Source: an uncultured Clostridia bacterium (lineage in GTDB: Bacteria; Bacillota; Clostridia; UMGS1810). From it: a stretch of DNA of 13,288 nt. Position numbers and translations under genes: made by a program. This document shows, piece by piece, positions 5,278-13,288 of the stretch. Where the stretch lies: NCBI GenBank assembly GCA_905210855.1, contig CAJLYL010000047.1:1-13288 (forward strand), read 5' to 3'. The notes under the pieces are model-generated. The model made no database searches. It was not told the DNA's origin and saw nothing but the letters and a program-made list of their open reading frames with translations. Numbering within the stretch: the stretch's first letter is position 1; each line of letters starts with the position of its first letter.

Positions 5278-8200
5278 GTGTACTTAAAAGGTATAGAGAT
5301 TAACGGATTCAAATCCTTTGCGGATAAAATAGACCTCGAATTCGGTCAGGGCATCACAGCCATTGTCGGGCCAAACGGCAGCGGCAAGAGCAATGTTTCG
5401 GACGCCATAAGGTGGGTGCTCGGCGAGCAGAGCGTTAAGAGTCTGCGCGGCAGCAAAATGGAAGATATCATATTTGCCGGCACTCAGAAACGCTCTCCTA
5501 TGGGTTTTGCCCAGGTGTCAATTACCTTTGACAATAAGGACGGTATGTTCAATTCCGATGCGGAGGAAATCAAGGTAACGCGAAAACTCCACCGCAGCGG
5601 CGACAGCGAATATCGCATAAACAACGCGCCGTGCAGACTGCGCGATATTCACGAACTTTTTATGGATACTGGTCTCGGCAGAGAGGGTTATTCCGTCATA
5701 GGGCAGGGCAAGATAGATCAGATTCTGTCGTCAAAAGCAGAGGAGAGACGCCATATTTTCGAGGAAGCGTCGGGTATCACAAAGTATAAATACCGCAAGG
5801 CGGAGGCGGAGAAAAAACTCCTTGCCGCGGATGACAATCTGCTGCGGATAAAGGATCTTATCACCGCGCTTGCCGATCAGGTGACGCCGCTCGAGACACA
5901 GTCGAAAAAGGCGCGAAAATATCTTGATCTCAGAGAACAGCTAAAGGGACTTGATATTAACATATCTGTCAGAAACATTGACAAGCAGCGCGAAACTCTG
6001 GCAGAGGGGCAGCGCAATTTCAAAATTGCCTTTGACCATCTTAACCGCGAAAAAGAGAAACTTGCCGCCATAGAAAATGGCATAGACCTCAAGACGACAG
6101 AGCTGTCGCAGCTCAACGAATATGTGAATTCCGTGCGCGAAAAATCATTTGCCTTGGAAAAAGACAGCGGCAGCCTTGAGAGCAGAACAGAGATTTTGAA
6201 AAACGACTGCAAGAACAATGAGGCAAACATTGAACGCTGGATTGCGGAGAAAAACTCTCTCGAGGAGAGGGCGGCGCAGTGCGGTGAGAGAATTGCCGCG
6301 CTCAAAGACAGCATAACCGCCATTGACAGCAGCCGCGCCGACACGCGCAAAAAAGCGGAGGAACTGGCAAAGAGCCTTGCCGAGGCGGATGAAAAAATCG
6401 CCGCCCGACTTGCAGAGACCGAGGATATGAAGTCGGAGATAGTGTCGCTTCTCGGCGAAATATCCTCCGTAAAGGCGAAGTCGTCGAGCATGGACGTGCT
6501 GTTGAAGAATTTTGACGAGAGGCATGACAGCCTTAAGTCGGATTTGGAGAATAAGCGCACTAAGAGCGGTGAAATCAAAGCGAATCTTGAAAAACTGCGC
6601 AAAGCTGATGAGGACAACCGCGCGGCAAAGAAAAAATGCGCCGATGACATGGAAAAGCTCAAGACAGAGTATTTTGCCGTTGCTTCAAAGCTTGATGAGG
6701 CTAAACGCGCGCAGAATGAGCTTGTATCTGTCCTCAATGAGAAACGCTCGCGGATAAACGTGCTGCGCGACCTTGAAAAGGGCTACGAGGGCTACGCAAA
6801 GAGCGTTAAGTCGATACTTAACCGCGGCATGGGCGGAGTACACGGAGTTGTGTCAAAGCTGCTCACCGTGGAGGATGAATACATGACTGCCGTTGAGATT
6901 GCTCTCGGCGGCGCACTGCAAAATATAGTTGTTGAAAATGAGGGCGTTGCAAAGGAATGTATCGCTTACCTCAAGGCAAACAAGGTTGGCAGAGCAACAT
7001 TTTTGCCGATTACCTCGGTCAGGGGCGAGGTGATGAAAAATCCGCCGAAGGGCGAGCGCGGATATGTGGGAATCGCCTCCGAGCTAATCTCGTGCGACAG
7101 CCGATATGACGGCATATTCAGGAGTCTCCTCGGCAGGACGGTCATTGCCGACAACATTGACAACGCCGCCGATATGGCGCGCAGAAACGGATTTAAGATG
7201 AGAATAGTCACCCTCGACGGTCAGCTGCTCAATCCCGGCGGCTCCATGACGGGCGGAAGCATAGGCAAAAATCAAAGCCTGCTCAGCCGCGCAAGGGATA
7301 TTGAGCTCATGTCCGCAGAGGTTGACAAAATGCAGAAGCAGGCGGACAGGACAGATGACAAGATAGTCGGCTATAAATCGCAGATAAACGATATGGCGGA
7401 CAGAAAGCAAAAGATAGAGGATTCCATGCGTGCCTGCGAGCACGAGCAGGTTCGTTTGCAGTCGCTTGTCACGTCCGACGAAAGGCTGCTTGCCGAGACT
7501 GAGCGCAGCATTGAGCTCATAACCAACGAGCGCGGAGATATCGTCAGCGAGATAGCGGATATAGATAAGCAAAAAGCTGTGTTCAAAGAGGAAATCATGT
7601 CGCGTGAGGAAAAAATCAAGGAAATCCGAACCGCGCTTGACAAAGCGGAATCGGAGGGGGAAAGCCTTGCCGATGACCGCGAAAAGCTTGCCGCGCAGAT
7701 TACCGAGACCAAAATCACCCTCGGCTCGTCCGATAACGAGGTGCGCATGATTCGCGAGAAAATCGATTCCGCCGCGGCGGACAAAGAGGGATATCTCAGG
7801 GAGCATGCCGCAAAGCTTGAGGATATAGAGAACACCAAAAAGGCTAATGAGGCTATATCGGCGGAGATAGAATCGCTCGGCGAGAGGATAAAGGCGGCAA
7901 AAAGCGGCACCGAGGATTTGCAACGACAGGTTGAAGAGGGACAAAAAAGCTATGACGACGGCAGCCGACGGCTCAAGGAGCTTCAGCAGGAGCTGAAATC
8001 GCAGAATGCCGTTATATATGACCTTCAGCAGGAGACGGTGCGCCTTGAGAGCAAAAATGCCAAAATCGAATCGGACACCGAGGCGGTTATTTCCAAGCTG
8101 TGGGATGACTATGAGCTAACTTACAACACGGCGCTCGAGTTTAAAAAGACCGACTTCAACATGACCGAGGCGCAGAGAGAGGCGGCGTCGCTCCGCTCGC

Positions 8201-8835
8201 AGATAAAGGCGCTCGGCAACATAAATATTGACTCGATAGAGCAGTACAAGGAGGTCAAGGAGAGGTTCGATTATCTCACCGAGCAGAAAAAAGACCTTGA
8301 CGAAACCAAGGAGAAACTCGAGCAGATAATCCGCGAGATGCAGACCGTCATGGTCAAGCAGTTTAACGAAAGTTTTGATATAATCAAACGCAAGTTCAAC
8401 GAAACCTTTGCCGCACTGTTCGGCGGTGGTGTCGGCTCTCTGTCGCTCAACGAACCGGACAATGTGCTTGAGAGCGGCATTGAGATAGAGGTGCAGCCAC
8501 CGGGCAAAAAACTGCAAAACATGATGGCGCTCTCCGGCGGAGAGAGGGCGCTCTCGGCGATAGCGCTGCTGTTCTCCGTGCTTGAGGTTCGCCCGACGCC
8601 GTTTTGCATACTCGACGAGGTGGAGGCGGCGCTCGACGATAACAACGTGTATCGCTTTGCCGATTATATACGCAAATACAGCAAAAAAACGCAGTTTATC
8701 GTGGTGACCCACAGGCGAGGTACGATGGAGGCGGCGGACATCATGTACGGCGTAACCATGCAGGAGAAGGGTATATCAAAGCTGCTTAAACTAAAATTTG
8801 AAGATTTGGAGGAATACAGCGCAGATGGGGCTTAA
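5278..8835 (+). CDS. smc: Chromosome segregation protein SMC
   Basis: SMC is the large subunit of the bacterial condensin that, with ScpA and ScpB, loads near the origin and organises and segregates the chromosome. At 1185 residues it is the normal length (B. subtilis SMC is about 1186). The N-terminal ATPase half has Walker A GPNGSGKS at 31-38 and a Q-loop glutamine at Q79. A long coiled coil runs from about 170 to 500. The hinge covers about 515-665, starting near GVHGVV (520-525) and ending near NPGGSMTGGS (652-661). The returning coiled coil runs to about 1020. The C-terminal half has the signature LSGGE (1085-1089) and Walker B ILDEVEAALDD, with D1113 and E1114. The reading frame is intact throughout. 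ftsY starts inside its last codons. scpA and scpB are not in the window. Identification is certain. Confidence 0.98.
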   Translation: MYLKGIEINGFKSFADKIDLEFGQGITAIVGPNGSGKSNVSDAIRWVLGEQSVKSLRGSKMEDIIFAGTQKRSPMGFAQVSITFDNKDGMFNSDAEEIKVTRKLHRSGDSEYRINNAPCRLRDIHELFMDTGLGREGYSVIGQGKIDQILSSKAEERRHIFEEASGITKYKYRKAEAEKKLLAADDNLLRIKDLITALADQVTPLETQSKKARKYLDLREQLKGLDINISVRNIDKQRETLAEGQRNFKIAFDHLNREKEKLAAIENGIDLKTTELSQLNEYVNSVREKSFALEKDSGSLESRTEILKNDCKNNEANIERWIAEKNSLEERAAQCGERIAALKDSITAIDSSRADTRKKAEELAKSLAEADEKIAARLAETEDMKSEIVSLLGEISSVKAKSSSMDVLLKNFDERHDSLKSDLENKRTKSGEIKANLEKLRKADEDNRAAKKKCADDMEKLKTEYFAVASKLDEAKRAQNELVSVLNEKRSRINVLRDLEKGYEGYAKSVKSILNRGMGGVHGVVSKLLTVEDEYMTAVEIALGGALQNIVVENEGVAKECIAYLKANKVGRATFLPITSVRGEVMKNPPKGERGYVGIASELISCDSRYDGIFRSLLGRTVIADNIDNAADMARRNGFKMRIVTLDGQLLNPGGSMTGGSIGKNQSLLSRARDIELMSAEVDKMQKQADRTDDKIVGYKSQINDMADRKQKIEDSMRACEHEQVRLQSLVTSDERLLAETERSIELITNERGDIVSEIADIDKQKAVFKEEIMSREEKIKEIRTALDKAESEGESLADDREKLAAQITETKITLGSSDNEVRMIREKIDSAAADKEGYLREHAAKLEDIENTKKANEAISAEIESLGERIKAAKSGTEDLQRQVEEGQKSYDDGSRRLKELQQELKSQNAVIYDLQQETVRLESKNAKIESDTEAVISKLWDDYELTYNTALEFKKTDFNMTEAQREAASLRSQIKALGNINIDSIEQYKEVKERFDYLTEQKKDLDETKEKLEQIIREMQTVMVKQFNESFDIIKRKFNETFAALFGGGVGSLSLNEPDNVLESGIEIEVQPPGKKLQNMMALSGGERALSAIALLFSVLEVRPTPFCILDEVEAALDDNNVYRFADYIRKYSKKTQFIVVTHRRGTMEAADIMYGVTMQEKGISKLLKLKFEDLEEYSADGA
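8808..8813 (+). promoter_or_regulatory. Ribosome binding site of ftsY inside smc
   Basis: GGAGGA lies in the smc coding sequence, 11 nt before the ATG at 8825, a slightly long but workable spacing. It supports the ATG over the in-frame TTG at 8798, which sits upstream of this site and has no comparable one of its own. Confidence 0.65.
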
Positions 8836-10150
8836 AGACACATTCGGACGGTGGTTCGGAAAAAACAATGCCGATGAGGAAAAAACATCGAAAAATGATA
8901 ATGTAGAGATAATTGAAGAAACGGCAGACGCGGCGGAGGCGGAAAAGGCGGAAACGGCGGAAGCCGAGGAACCCTTTGAGGAAATCGGGATTCCACCGGC
9001 AGACGGGGCAGAGCTATGCCCGTCTGCTGACGAACCGACAGATGAGCACGGCGCGGACGAGACCGCCGATGAGACGATTGTCGGTGAAACATCGGAAAAG
9101 GAGAAAAAAGCCGAGAAAATGCCCGAGGCGTTGGCTGAGGATAACGAAGGCTTTTCGGAAGAACCGGCGGAGACGGAAACCGACAGCGAAGCGGAGAGCG
9201 CCGCGACGGAATCGCTCGCCGAGAAACCGTCGGCGAAAAAAGGCTTTTTCACCCGTCTTATAAGCGGATTGGAAAAGACAAGGAAATCCTTTAACGACAA
9301 AATAGACTCCGTGCTTAAGATGTTCACAAAGATTGACGAGGAGCTGTTTGAGGAACTCGAAGAGGCGCTTATTCTCGCCGATGTGGGCGTGGAGACCTCC
9401 ACATATATCGTCGGCAGACTGCGCGAATCCGTCAGGGAAAACCACATAAAAGAGCCGAGCGAAGTTAAGGCTGAGATTGAGCGAATCATTTCGGATATCC
9501 TAAGCGCAAACGACACCGCAATGAGGCTCGACACCACGCCGTCCGTAATTATGGTAATCGGCGTAAACGGAGTGGGTAAGACCACCTCAATAGGCAAAAT
9601 GGCGGCGCGTTACAAGGCGCAGGGCAAAAAAGTCATCCTCGGCGCGGCGGATACTTTCCGCGCGGCGGCAATAGACCAATTGCAGATATGGGCGGACAGG
9701 TCGGGCATAGACATTGTCCGTCACCGCGAGGGTGCAGCCCCGGCGGCAGTGTTGTTCGACACAATAACCGCGGCTAAGGCGCGCGGCGCGGATATAATTA
9801 TTCTCGATACCGCCGGCAGACTGCACAACAAAAAGAACCTCATGGACGAACTGAACAAGATTTTCCGCGTTATGGAGAGGGAGCTCCCCGGCTGCTCCAA
9901 GGAAACCCTGCTTGTGCTCGACGCCACAACGGGTCAGAATGCAGTCAGCCAGGTTAAGCTTTTCCGCGAGAGCGCGGATATATCGGGAATCATCCTTACC
10001 AAGCTCGACGGCAGCGCGCGCGGCGGCATAGTGCTCGCCATAGCGCATGAGGAGGGCATTCCGGTAAAACTTATCGGAGTGGGCGAGGGTATAGATGACC
10101 TGCAAACTTTCGATTCCGATGATTTTGCCAAGGCACTGTTTGCGGAATAA
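8825..10150 (+). CDS. ftsY: Signal recognition particle receptor FtsY, with long acidic N-terminal region
   Basis: FtsY is the membrane-associated GTPase that docks SRP-ribosome complexes and passes them to SecYEG. The chosen ATG gives 441 residues; many Firmicutes FtsY proteins are nearer 300-330. The N-terminus MGLKDTFGRWFGK looks amphipathic, as expected for membrane contact. Residues 15-135 are low-complexity Glu/Ala/Asp/Thr, comparable to the acidic A domain of E. coli FtsY. KKGFFTRLISGLEKT (138-152) resembles the second membrane-targeting helix before the NG domain. GTPase motifs follow: GVNGVGKTT (246-254), DTFRAAA (276-282), DTAGR (328-332), TKLDG (392-396) and GVGEGIDDL (418-426). 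It overlaps the end of smc by 11 nt, implying coupled translation. ffh, often adjacent, is not present, and I see no clear terminator after it. The GTPase domain is certain; the start is probable. Confidence 0.96.
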   Translation: MGLKDTFGRWFGKNNADEEKTSKNDNVEIIEETADAAEAEKAETAEAEEPFEEIGIPPADGAELCPSADEPTDEHGADETADETIVGETSEKEKKAEKMPEALAEDNEGFSEEPAETETDSEAESAATESLAEKPSAKKGFFTRLISGLEKTRKSFNDKIDSVLKMFTKIDEELFEELEEALILADVGVETSTYIVGRLRESVRENHIKEPSEVKAEIERIISDILSANDTAMRLDTTPSVIMVIGVNGVGKTTSIGKMAARYKAQGKKVILGAADTFRAAAIDQLQIWADRSGIDIVRHREGAAPAAVLFDTITAAKARGADIIILDTAGRLHNKKNLMDELNKIFRVMERELPGCSKETLLVLDATTGQNAVSQVKLFRESADISGIILTKLDGSARGGIVLAIAHEEGIPVKLIGVGEGIDDLQTFDSDDFAKALFAE

Positions 10151-10197
10151 TTGATAATTTAAGCATAAAAAGCTTGAATATATAGTTAAAAATTAGC

Positions 10198-10226
10198 TTG
10201 CATATTGCATTGATATGGTATATAAT
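10198..10226 (+). promoter_or_regulatory. SigA-type promoter of the secreted-protein gene
   Basis: TTGCAT (10198-10203) and a perfect TATAAT (10221-10226) are 17 bp apart in an AT-rich 126-bp gap after ftsY. A short inverted repeat, CATAT (10201-10205) and ATATG (10213-10217), lies between the boxes. Initiation near 10233 would give a leader of about 44 nt. Confidence 0.7.
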
Positions 10227-10262
10227 TATTGTAGTGTACAAATTCTGATAAATTAAAAAATT

Positions 10263-10271
10263 AAGGAGGAG
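10263..10271 (+). promoter_or_regulatory. Ribosome binding site fixing a GTG start
   Basis: AAGGAGGAG is a near-perfect anti-Shine-Dalgarno match, 5 nt before the GTG at 10277. The next codon, TTG, could also start, but the spacing favours GTG. Confidence 0.8.
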
Positions 10272-10276
10272 TTATT

Positions 10277-12472
10277 GTGTTGAAGAAAATTTTGCCGGCA
10301 GTGCTTTGCGCATTGGCGCTGTTTTGCACTGTTGCACTTGCCGCAGACGACATTAAGGCAGGCGATACTGCCTATGTTGTGTACGGCGGCACCGTAATGG
10401 TTACAAAGAACGCCACTTATTCCGGCGGCGTGAGTGAGATAAGCAAAGGAACAGCTGTGACGGTCCTTGAGGCTTATGTAGTAGGAGAGGACAACAGGAA
10501 ATTTCATAAAATTCAGCTCTCCGACGGCACGGTCGGATATGTCCTTGCTTACACAACAGCCCGTGAAACTGAACCGATACTCGGAGCCGGTGCGGCTGTT
10601 GAAAAGGATTTAAACAAACAGTGGGCAGCTTCCGATACCGACAAGTATTCGCACGCAATAGAGATGACATTTCTCTCTGATTACATCTACGGCGGAAGCA
10701 AAACCACCGAGGGACAGGAATGGAATTTTTATGCCAAAGTGCCGACTGAGTGGGTAAGACACTCCCGTCCGTCATCACTGCCGCTTGTGGGAATGGCTAT
10801 CGTACATATAGGCGATGAGGGAAAAATCGGTTCGGTAAAGGCGTCATTCTATCCCGGCAATCCGCCTATTAACTATCATTCCAAAAGACTTGACGAGCTG
10901 AGAGAAATAGGCTATGCGCCGATTTTCGGAGAAAACAGCAGAACCGAGGCAAACGCCAACACAGCATTTTATGCCACAACGACAAGTGAATTTGAAGTTG
11001 TTGCCTACAACGAGAAGTGGGTTGCAGTGTGGAGCGACGGCGGTGTTGACGAAACGCGCGGCTCAATCAGACAGTGCGGTGAGAAGGACGGTACTGCTTT
11101 CACAAGTTGGAAGCCGGCTGTATATTTCCTTCCGAGACAGAACTGCTATATCTTAGACATTAACAACCAGGTGTCAACGCCTCCGCAGATTCAGGCGGTG
11201 GGCAAGGCAACAGGCCTTTTGATGGTTAAGACCACTCCCGATAATACGGATTATGTAAAATCGGGCGTTATAAAAATCAATCAGTCGGTTCAGATAGTAG
11301 ACGCCAATCCGCAAAACGGTCATTATCAAATTTACTATAAAAAAGGTCTTTATTATGTTGACGCGAAGTATGTAAATATGCAGCGCGCAAACACCGAAAA
11401 ACCGACAACCCAATACAAGGCGATAGCGGCTGTTGACTGTGACATATCCGACGGTTCTTCGGTTACGGGTGCTGTTAAAAAGGGCGCGGCAATCGATGTT
11501 ATCGACATGAACTATGACGGAACCAATTCAAAAATCTGGTTCAACTCGAAGATATGCTACATCCCGACAAGCAAACTTGATGAATTCACCAAAACCCTGT
11601 CCGCGGCGGACACCGCACTGCTCGGTGCGCCTATCGGCGTTTTGTCCGTGGATACGGCATGGAGTGCGTTGGGTGCGCTGACATACTCTGCCGAGGGAAT
11701 TGCAAAGCTGAAAGCATATCATTTCGGATATATCAATGTTGATGAGAACAAGATGTCGGAGTACGGCGCGTGGGTTCGCTCCAACAACGGCGATATCAAC
11801 ACAATAAATGACAGAGACTGGGTAAACGTATACGGCATTGAAGAATTTTCTTTCGACCGCGACGAGGATATGAGGGATATTCCCGGAATAGACCCTAACG
11901 ACATAGAGCCTTGGATTATAACAGGCAAAATCTATACCATTTTCTACAACGGAGAGATTCGCTACCTGGTTCATGAGGATGATCAGCACGATACGTTTAC
12001 TTATTATCCCGGAAACGGCTTCAGCAAAAACTCTGTTGCCAAAACGCAGACGGTTTGCCTGGAGGGCCGCAGATTTAACACTGTCGCATACAACATTGAC
12101 GACAACAACTACTTCAAGCTCAGGGATATTGCGGAAATACTTGACGGAACAATTAAAGGCTTTGATGTTAAGTACGACGGCGCAACAAATTCTATCGATA
12201 TGCTCAGCTTTTATGATTACACACCCGCCGGCGGTGAATTAACACCGGGCGACGGCGTGGAGAGAACAGCTTATTCGTCATCGGCATTTTTGACGCTTGA
12301 CGGTGTGCCGATTAAAGCGACCTGCTTTAATATCAATGACAACAACTATTTTAAGCTTCGTGATATAACAGACGCGCTGGATTGCCGCGTTGAATGGGAC
12401 GAGAGCACCCAGATGATTTGGGTTATTCCGGCACGAACCGCTTATGATGATCCCGATGAGATGGTGGGTTAA
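10277..12472 (+). CDS. Secreted protein with SH3-like regions and two C-terminal stalk repeats, function unknown
   Basis: I do not recognise this 731-residue protein as a whole. Residues 1-22 are a Sec signal peptide: KK, a hydrophobic core, then ALA before ADD, with cleavage after A22 likely and no lipobox. Residues 26-95 (ending near DGTVGYVLAY) look like an SH3-type beta domain. Two similar regions may lie at about 305-368 (GLLMVKTTPDNTDYV) and 380-436. Residues 118-292 form a Trp/Tyr-rich globular segment I cannot place, and 450-582 another. The C-terminus has two related units, 598-643 and 675-716, sharing the core DDNNYFKLRDI / NDNNYFKLRDI, the mark of clostridial 'stalk' or copper-amine-oxidase-N-like domains. 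There is no sortase motif, no transmembrane anchor and no visible catalytic signature. The gene has its own promoter and a strong terminator. An extracellular or wall-associated binding role is inference. Confidence 0.8.
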   Translation: MLKKILPAVLCALALFCTVALAADDIKAGDTAYVVYGGTVMVTKNATYSGGVSEISKGTAVTVLEAYVVGEDNRKFHKIQLSDGTVGYVLAYTTARETEPILGAGAAVEKDLNKQWAASDTDKYSHAIEMTFLSDYIYGGSKTTEGQEWNFYAKVPTEWVRHSRPSSLPLVGMAIVHIGDEGKIGSVKASFYPGNPPINYHSKRLDELREIGYAPIFGENSRTEANANTAFYATTTSEFEVVAYNEKWVAVWSDGGVDETRGSIRQCGEKDGTAFTSWKPAVYFLPRQNCYILDINNQVSTPPQIQAVGKATGLLMVKTTPDNTDYVKSGVIKINQSVQIVDANPQNGHYQIYYKKGLYYVDAKYVNMQRANTEKPTTQYKAIAAVDCDISDGSSVTGAVKKGAAIDVIDMNYDGTNSKIWFNSKICYIPTSKLDEFTKTLSAADTALLGAPIGVLSVDTAWSALGALTYSAEGIAKLKAYHFGYINVDENKMSEYGAWVRSNNGDINTINDRDWVNVYGIEEFSFDRDEDMRDIPGIDPNDIEPWIITGKIYTIFYNGEIRYLVHEDDQHDTFTYYPGNGFSKNSVAKTQTVCLEGRRFNTVAYNIDDNNYFKLRDIAEILDGTIKGFDVKYDGATNSIDMLSFYDYTPAGGELTPGDGVERTAYSSSAFLTLDGVPIKATCFNINDNNYFKLRDITDALDCRVEWDESTQMIWVIPARTAYDDPDEMVG

Positions 12473-12504
12473 TTTTTAAAAACTGTTAAAGTAATCAAAA
12501 GTTT

Positions 12505-12552
12505 AATCCGATATAAGGTTTGGAATTTTTCAAGCTTTATATCGGATTTTTT
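12505..12552 (+). terminator. Strong intrinsic terminator after the secreted-protein gene
   Basis: AATCCGATATAA (12505-12516) pairs with TTATATCGGATT (12537-12548), extended by a G-U and a G-C pair. The 16-nt loop can itself pair partly (TTG with CAA). Six T (12547-12552) end the structure. The stem begins 32 nt after the stop codon and closes this one-gene unit. Confidence 0.88.
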
Positions 12553-12572
12553 AATGTCAAAATTCAAAAAAT

Positions 12573-12609
12573 CACATCAACCTTTTCAAAAAAACACATC
12601 GTCTTTTCA
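12573..12609 (+). repeat. Imperfect tandem repeat upstream of the ABC transporter gene
   Basis: CACATCAACCTTTTCA (12573-12588) and CACATCGTCTTTTCA (12595-12609) recur at a 22-nt interval, about two helical turns, separated by A-rich sequence. They lie 15 bp before the -35 box of the next gene. Two sites on one face of the helix would suit a regulator, but the copies are short and AT-rich. Confidence 0.4.
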
Positions 12610-12623
12610 TTTTTGAACATTGA

Positions 12624-12651
12624 TTGACAATCGAAATTAATGTAGAATAAT
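12624..12651 (+). promoter_or_regulatory. Candidate promoter of the ABC transporter gene
   Basis: A perfect TTGACA (12624-12629) is followed after 16 bp by AATAAT (12646-12651), which matches the -10 consensus at five of six bases. TAATAT at 12648-12653 with an 18-bp spacer is an alternative. The -35 lies inside an 11-bp dyad, GATTG-A-CAATC (12622-12632), a possible operator. Confidence 0.5.
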
Positions 12652-12695
12652 ATCAGAAAGTGAAACGGAAAAAACTTGCGAAAGGAATGATGAAG

Positions 12696-13288
12696 GTGTC
12701 TGATTATATTCTTGAACTGAAAGGAATCACGAAAATCTTCCCGGGCGTCAAGGCTCTGGACAATGTGCATTTTCAGTTGAAAAAAGGCGAAATTCATGCA
12801 CTGATGGGCGAGAACGGTGCCGGAAAATCCACTTTTATCAAGGTGATAACCGGAGTACATATCCCCGAAGAAGGAGAGATATATCTCAAAGGCGAGAAGG
12901 TATCGTTTAAGAACCCGAAGGATGCGCAGAATTGCAGCATAGCGGCGATATATCAGCACGGAACCACTTATCCGTACCTAAGCGTTACGGAGAACATATT
13001 TATCGGTCACGAAAAAATGACCAAGTTCAGAACAATAGACTGGAACCGTATGCACGCCGAAGCTAAAGAACTGCTTGAGCACATCGGCAGTGACATTGAC
13101 CCCAGGGCAAGTATGGGCAACCTAACGGTAGCCGAGCAGCAGGTTGTAGAAATTGCAAAGGCAATATCAACCCACGCAGAGATAATCATCATGGACGAAC
13201 CCACGGCGGCGCTCTCCAAGAGGGAGTGCGAGGGACTCTACAAAATAGCCGAGCAGCTCAGAGACGAGGGCAAGTCGATAATCTTCAT
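12696..13288 (+). CDS. Sugar-type (CUT2) ABC transporter ATP-binding protein, 3'-truncated by window edge
   Basis: This is the first 197 residues of an ATPase that powers uptake of a small solute, most likely a monosaccharide, in the MglA/RbsA/XylG family; full members are about 500 residues with two ATPase domains. Walker A GENGAGKST is at 38-46. The Q-loop is Q87 in YQHGTTYPYLSVTENIF. The signature region reads LTVAEQQVVEIAKA (143-156), the form usual in this family instead of LSGGQ. Walker B IIIMDEPTAAL is at 163-173. The GTG start gives MSDYILELKGITK, a common family N-terminus, with AAGGA 9 nt upstream. In-frame ATGs at 12687 and 12690 are possible but very close to that site. Permease and binding-protein genes are expected downstream. 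The frame is open to the window end; the specific sugar cannot be told. Confidence 0.93.
   Translation, partial: MSDYILELKGITKIFPGVKALDNVHFQLKKGEIHALMGENGAGKSTFIKVITGVHIPEEGEIYLKGEKVSFKNPKDAQNCSIAAIYQHGTTYPYLSVTENIFIGHEKMTKFRTIDWNRMHAEAKELLEHIGSDIDPRASMGNLTVAEQQVVEIAKAISTHAEIIIMDEPTAALSKRECEGLYKIAEQLRDEGKSIIF

Noticed and set aside
8913..9263. 116-residue Arg/Lys-rich open frame in another + frame inside ftsY
   Set aside because: It is what the repetitive GAR/GCN codons of the acidic FtsY region give when read out of frame; there is no ribosome site of its own.
10151..10200. Possible terminator after ftsY from AAGC/GCTT and repeated AGCTTG
   Set aside because: The stems are only about 4 bp with no U-tract; the repeats are short and fit AT-rich intergenic DNA.
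1..13288. Search for CRISPR arrays, insertion sequences, tRNA or rRNA genes, phage genes and riboswitches
   Set aside because: No regularly spaced repeats, transposase-like frames, tRNA-like cloverleaf sequence or recognised riboswitch core was found; coding density by housekeeping genes leaves little room.

Overview
The window reads as chromosomal DNA from a low-to-mid-GC Gram-positive bacterium, most likely a member of the Clostridia (Firmicutes/Bacillota). This rests on family resemblance, not on a search. The indications are canonical TTGnnn/TATAAT promoters and strong AGGAGG-type ribosome binding sites, GTG starts, a ClpP whose catalytic residues fall at the Bacillus positions 98/123/172, an Elp3-like radical SAM gene directly upstream of smc, and a secreted protein carrying the 'NYFKLRD' stalk (copper-amine-oxidase-N-like) repeats common in Clostridia. 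All eight recognised genes are on the + strand.

Layout. (1) 1-588: 3' part of a metallophosphoesterase gene whose start lies before the window. (2) 601-4071: protein folding and degradation block, with a promoter, tig (trigger factor), a hairpin, clpP and clpX. (3) 4072-4195: intergenic stretch with a palindrome, a candidate promoter and a strong intrinsic terminator. (4) 4196-10150: an Elp3-like radical SAM gene, then smc (chromosome condensation) with its own promoter, then ftsY (SRP receptor) overlapping the end of smc by 11 nt. (5) 10151-12552: a monocistronic secreted protein of unknown function with its own promoter and terminator. (6) 12553-13288: promoter region and 5' part of a sugar-type (CUT2) ABC transporter ATPase that runs off the window.

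How the genes work together. Trigger factor meets nascent chains at the ribosome, FtsY receives ribosome-SRP complexes at the membrane, and ClpXP degrades tagged or unfolded proteins, so much of the window concerns the fate of new proteins. SMC organises the chromosome. The 3' end changes character to cell-envelope and uptake functions. The usual clostridial neighbours lon (after clpX), rnc (before smc) and ffh (after ftsY) are absent from this window.

Most of the window is well-known housekeeping sequence, and I found no clear evidence of an undescribed multi-gene system. The least explained item is the 731-residue secreted protein at 10277-12472. Smaller points are a histone-H1-like lysine-rich tail on trigger factor, a long acidic N-terminal region on FtsY, and inverted repeats sitting on the tig, smc and ABC-transporter promoters.
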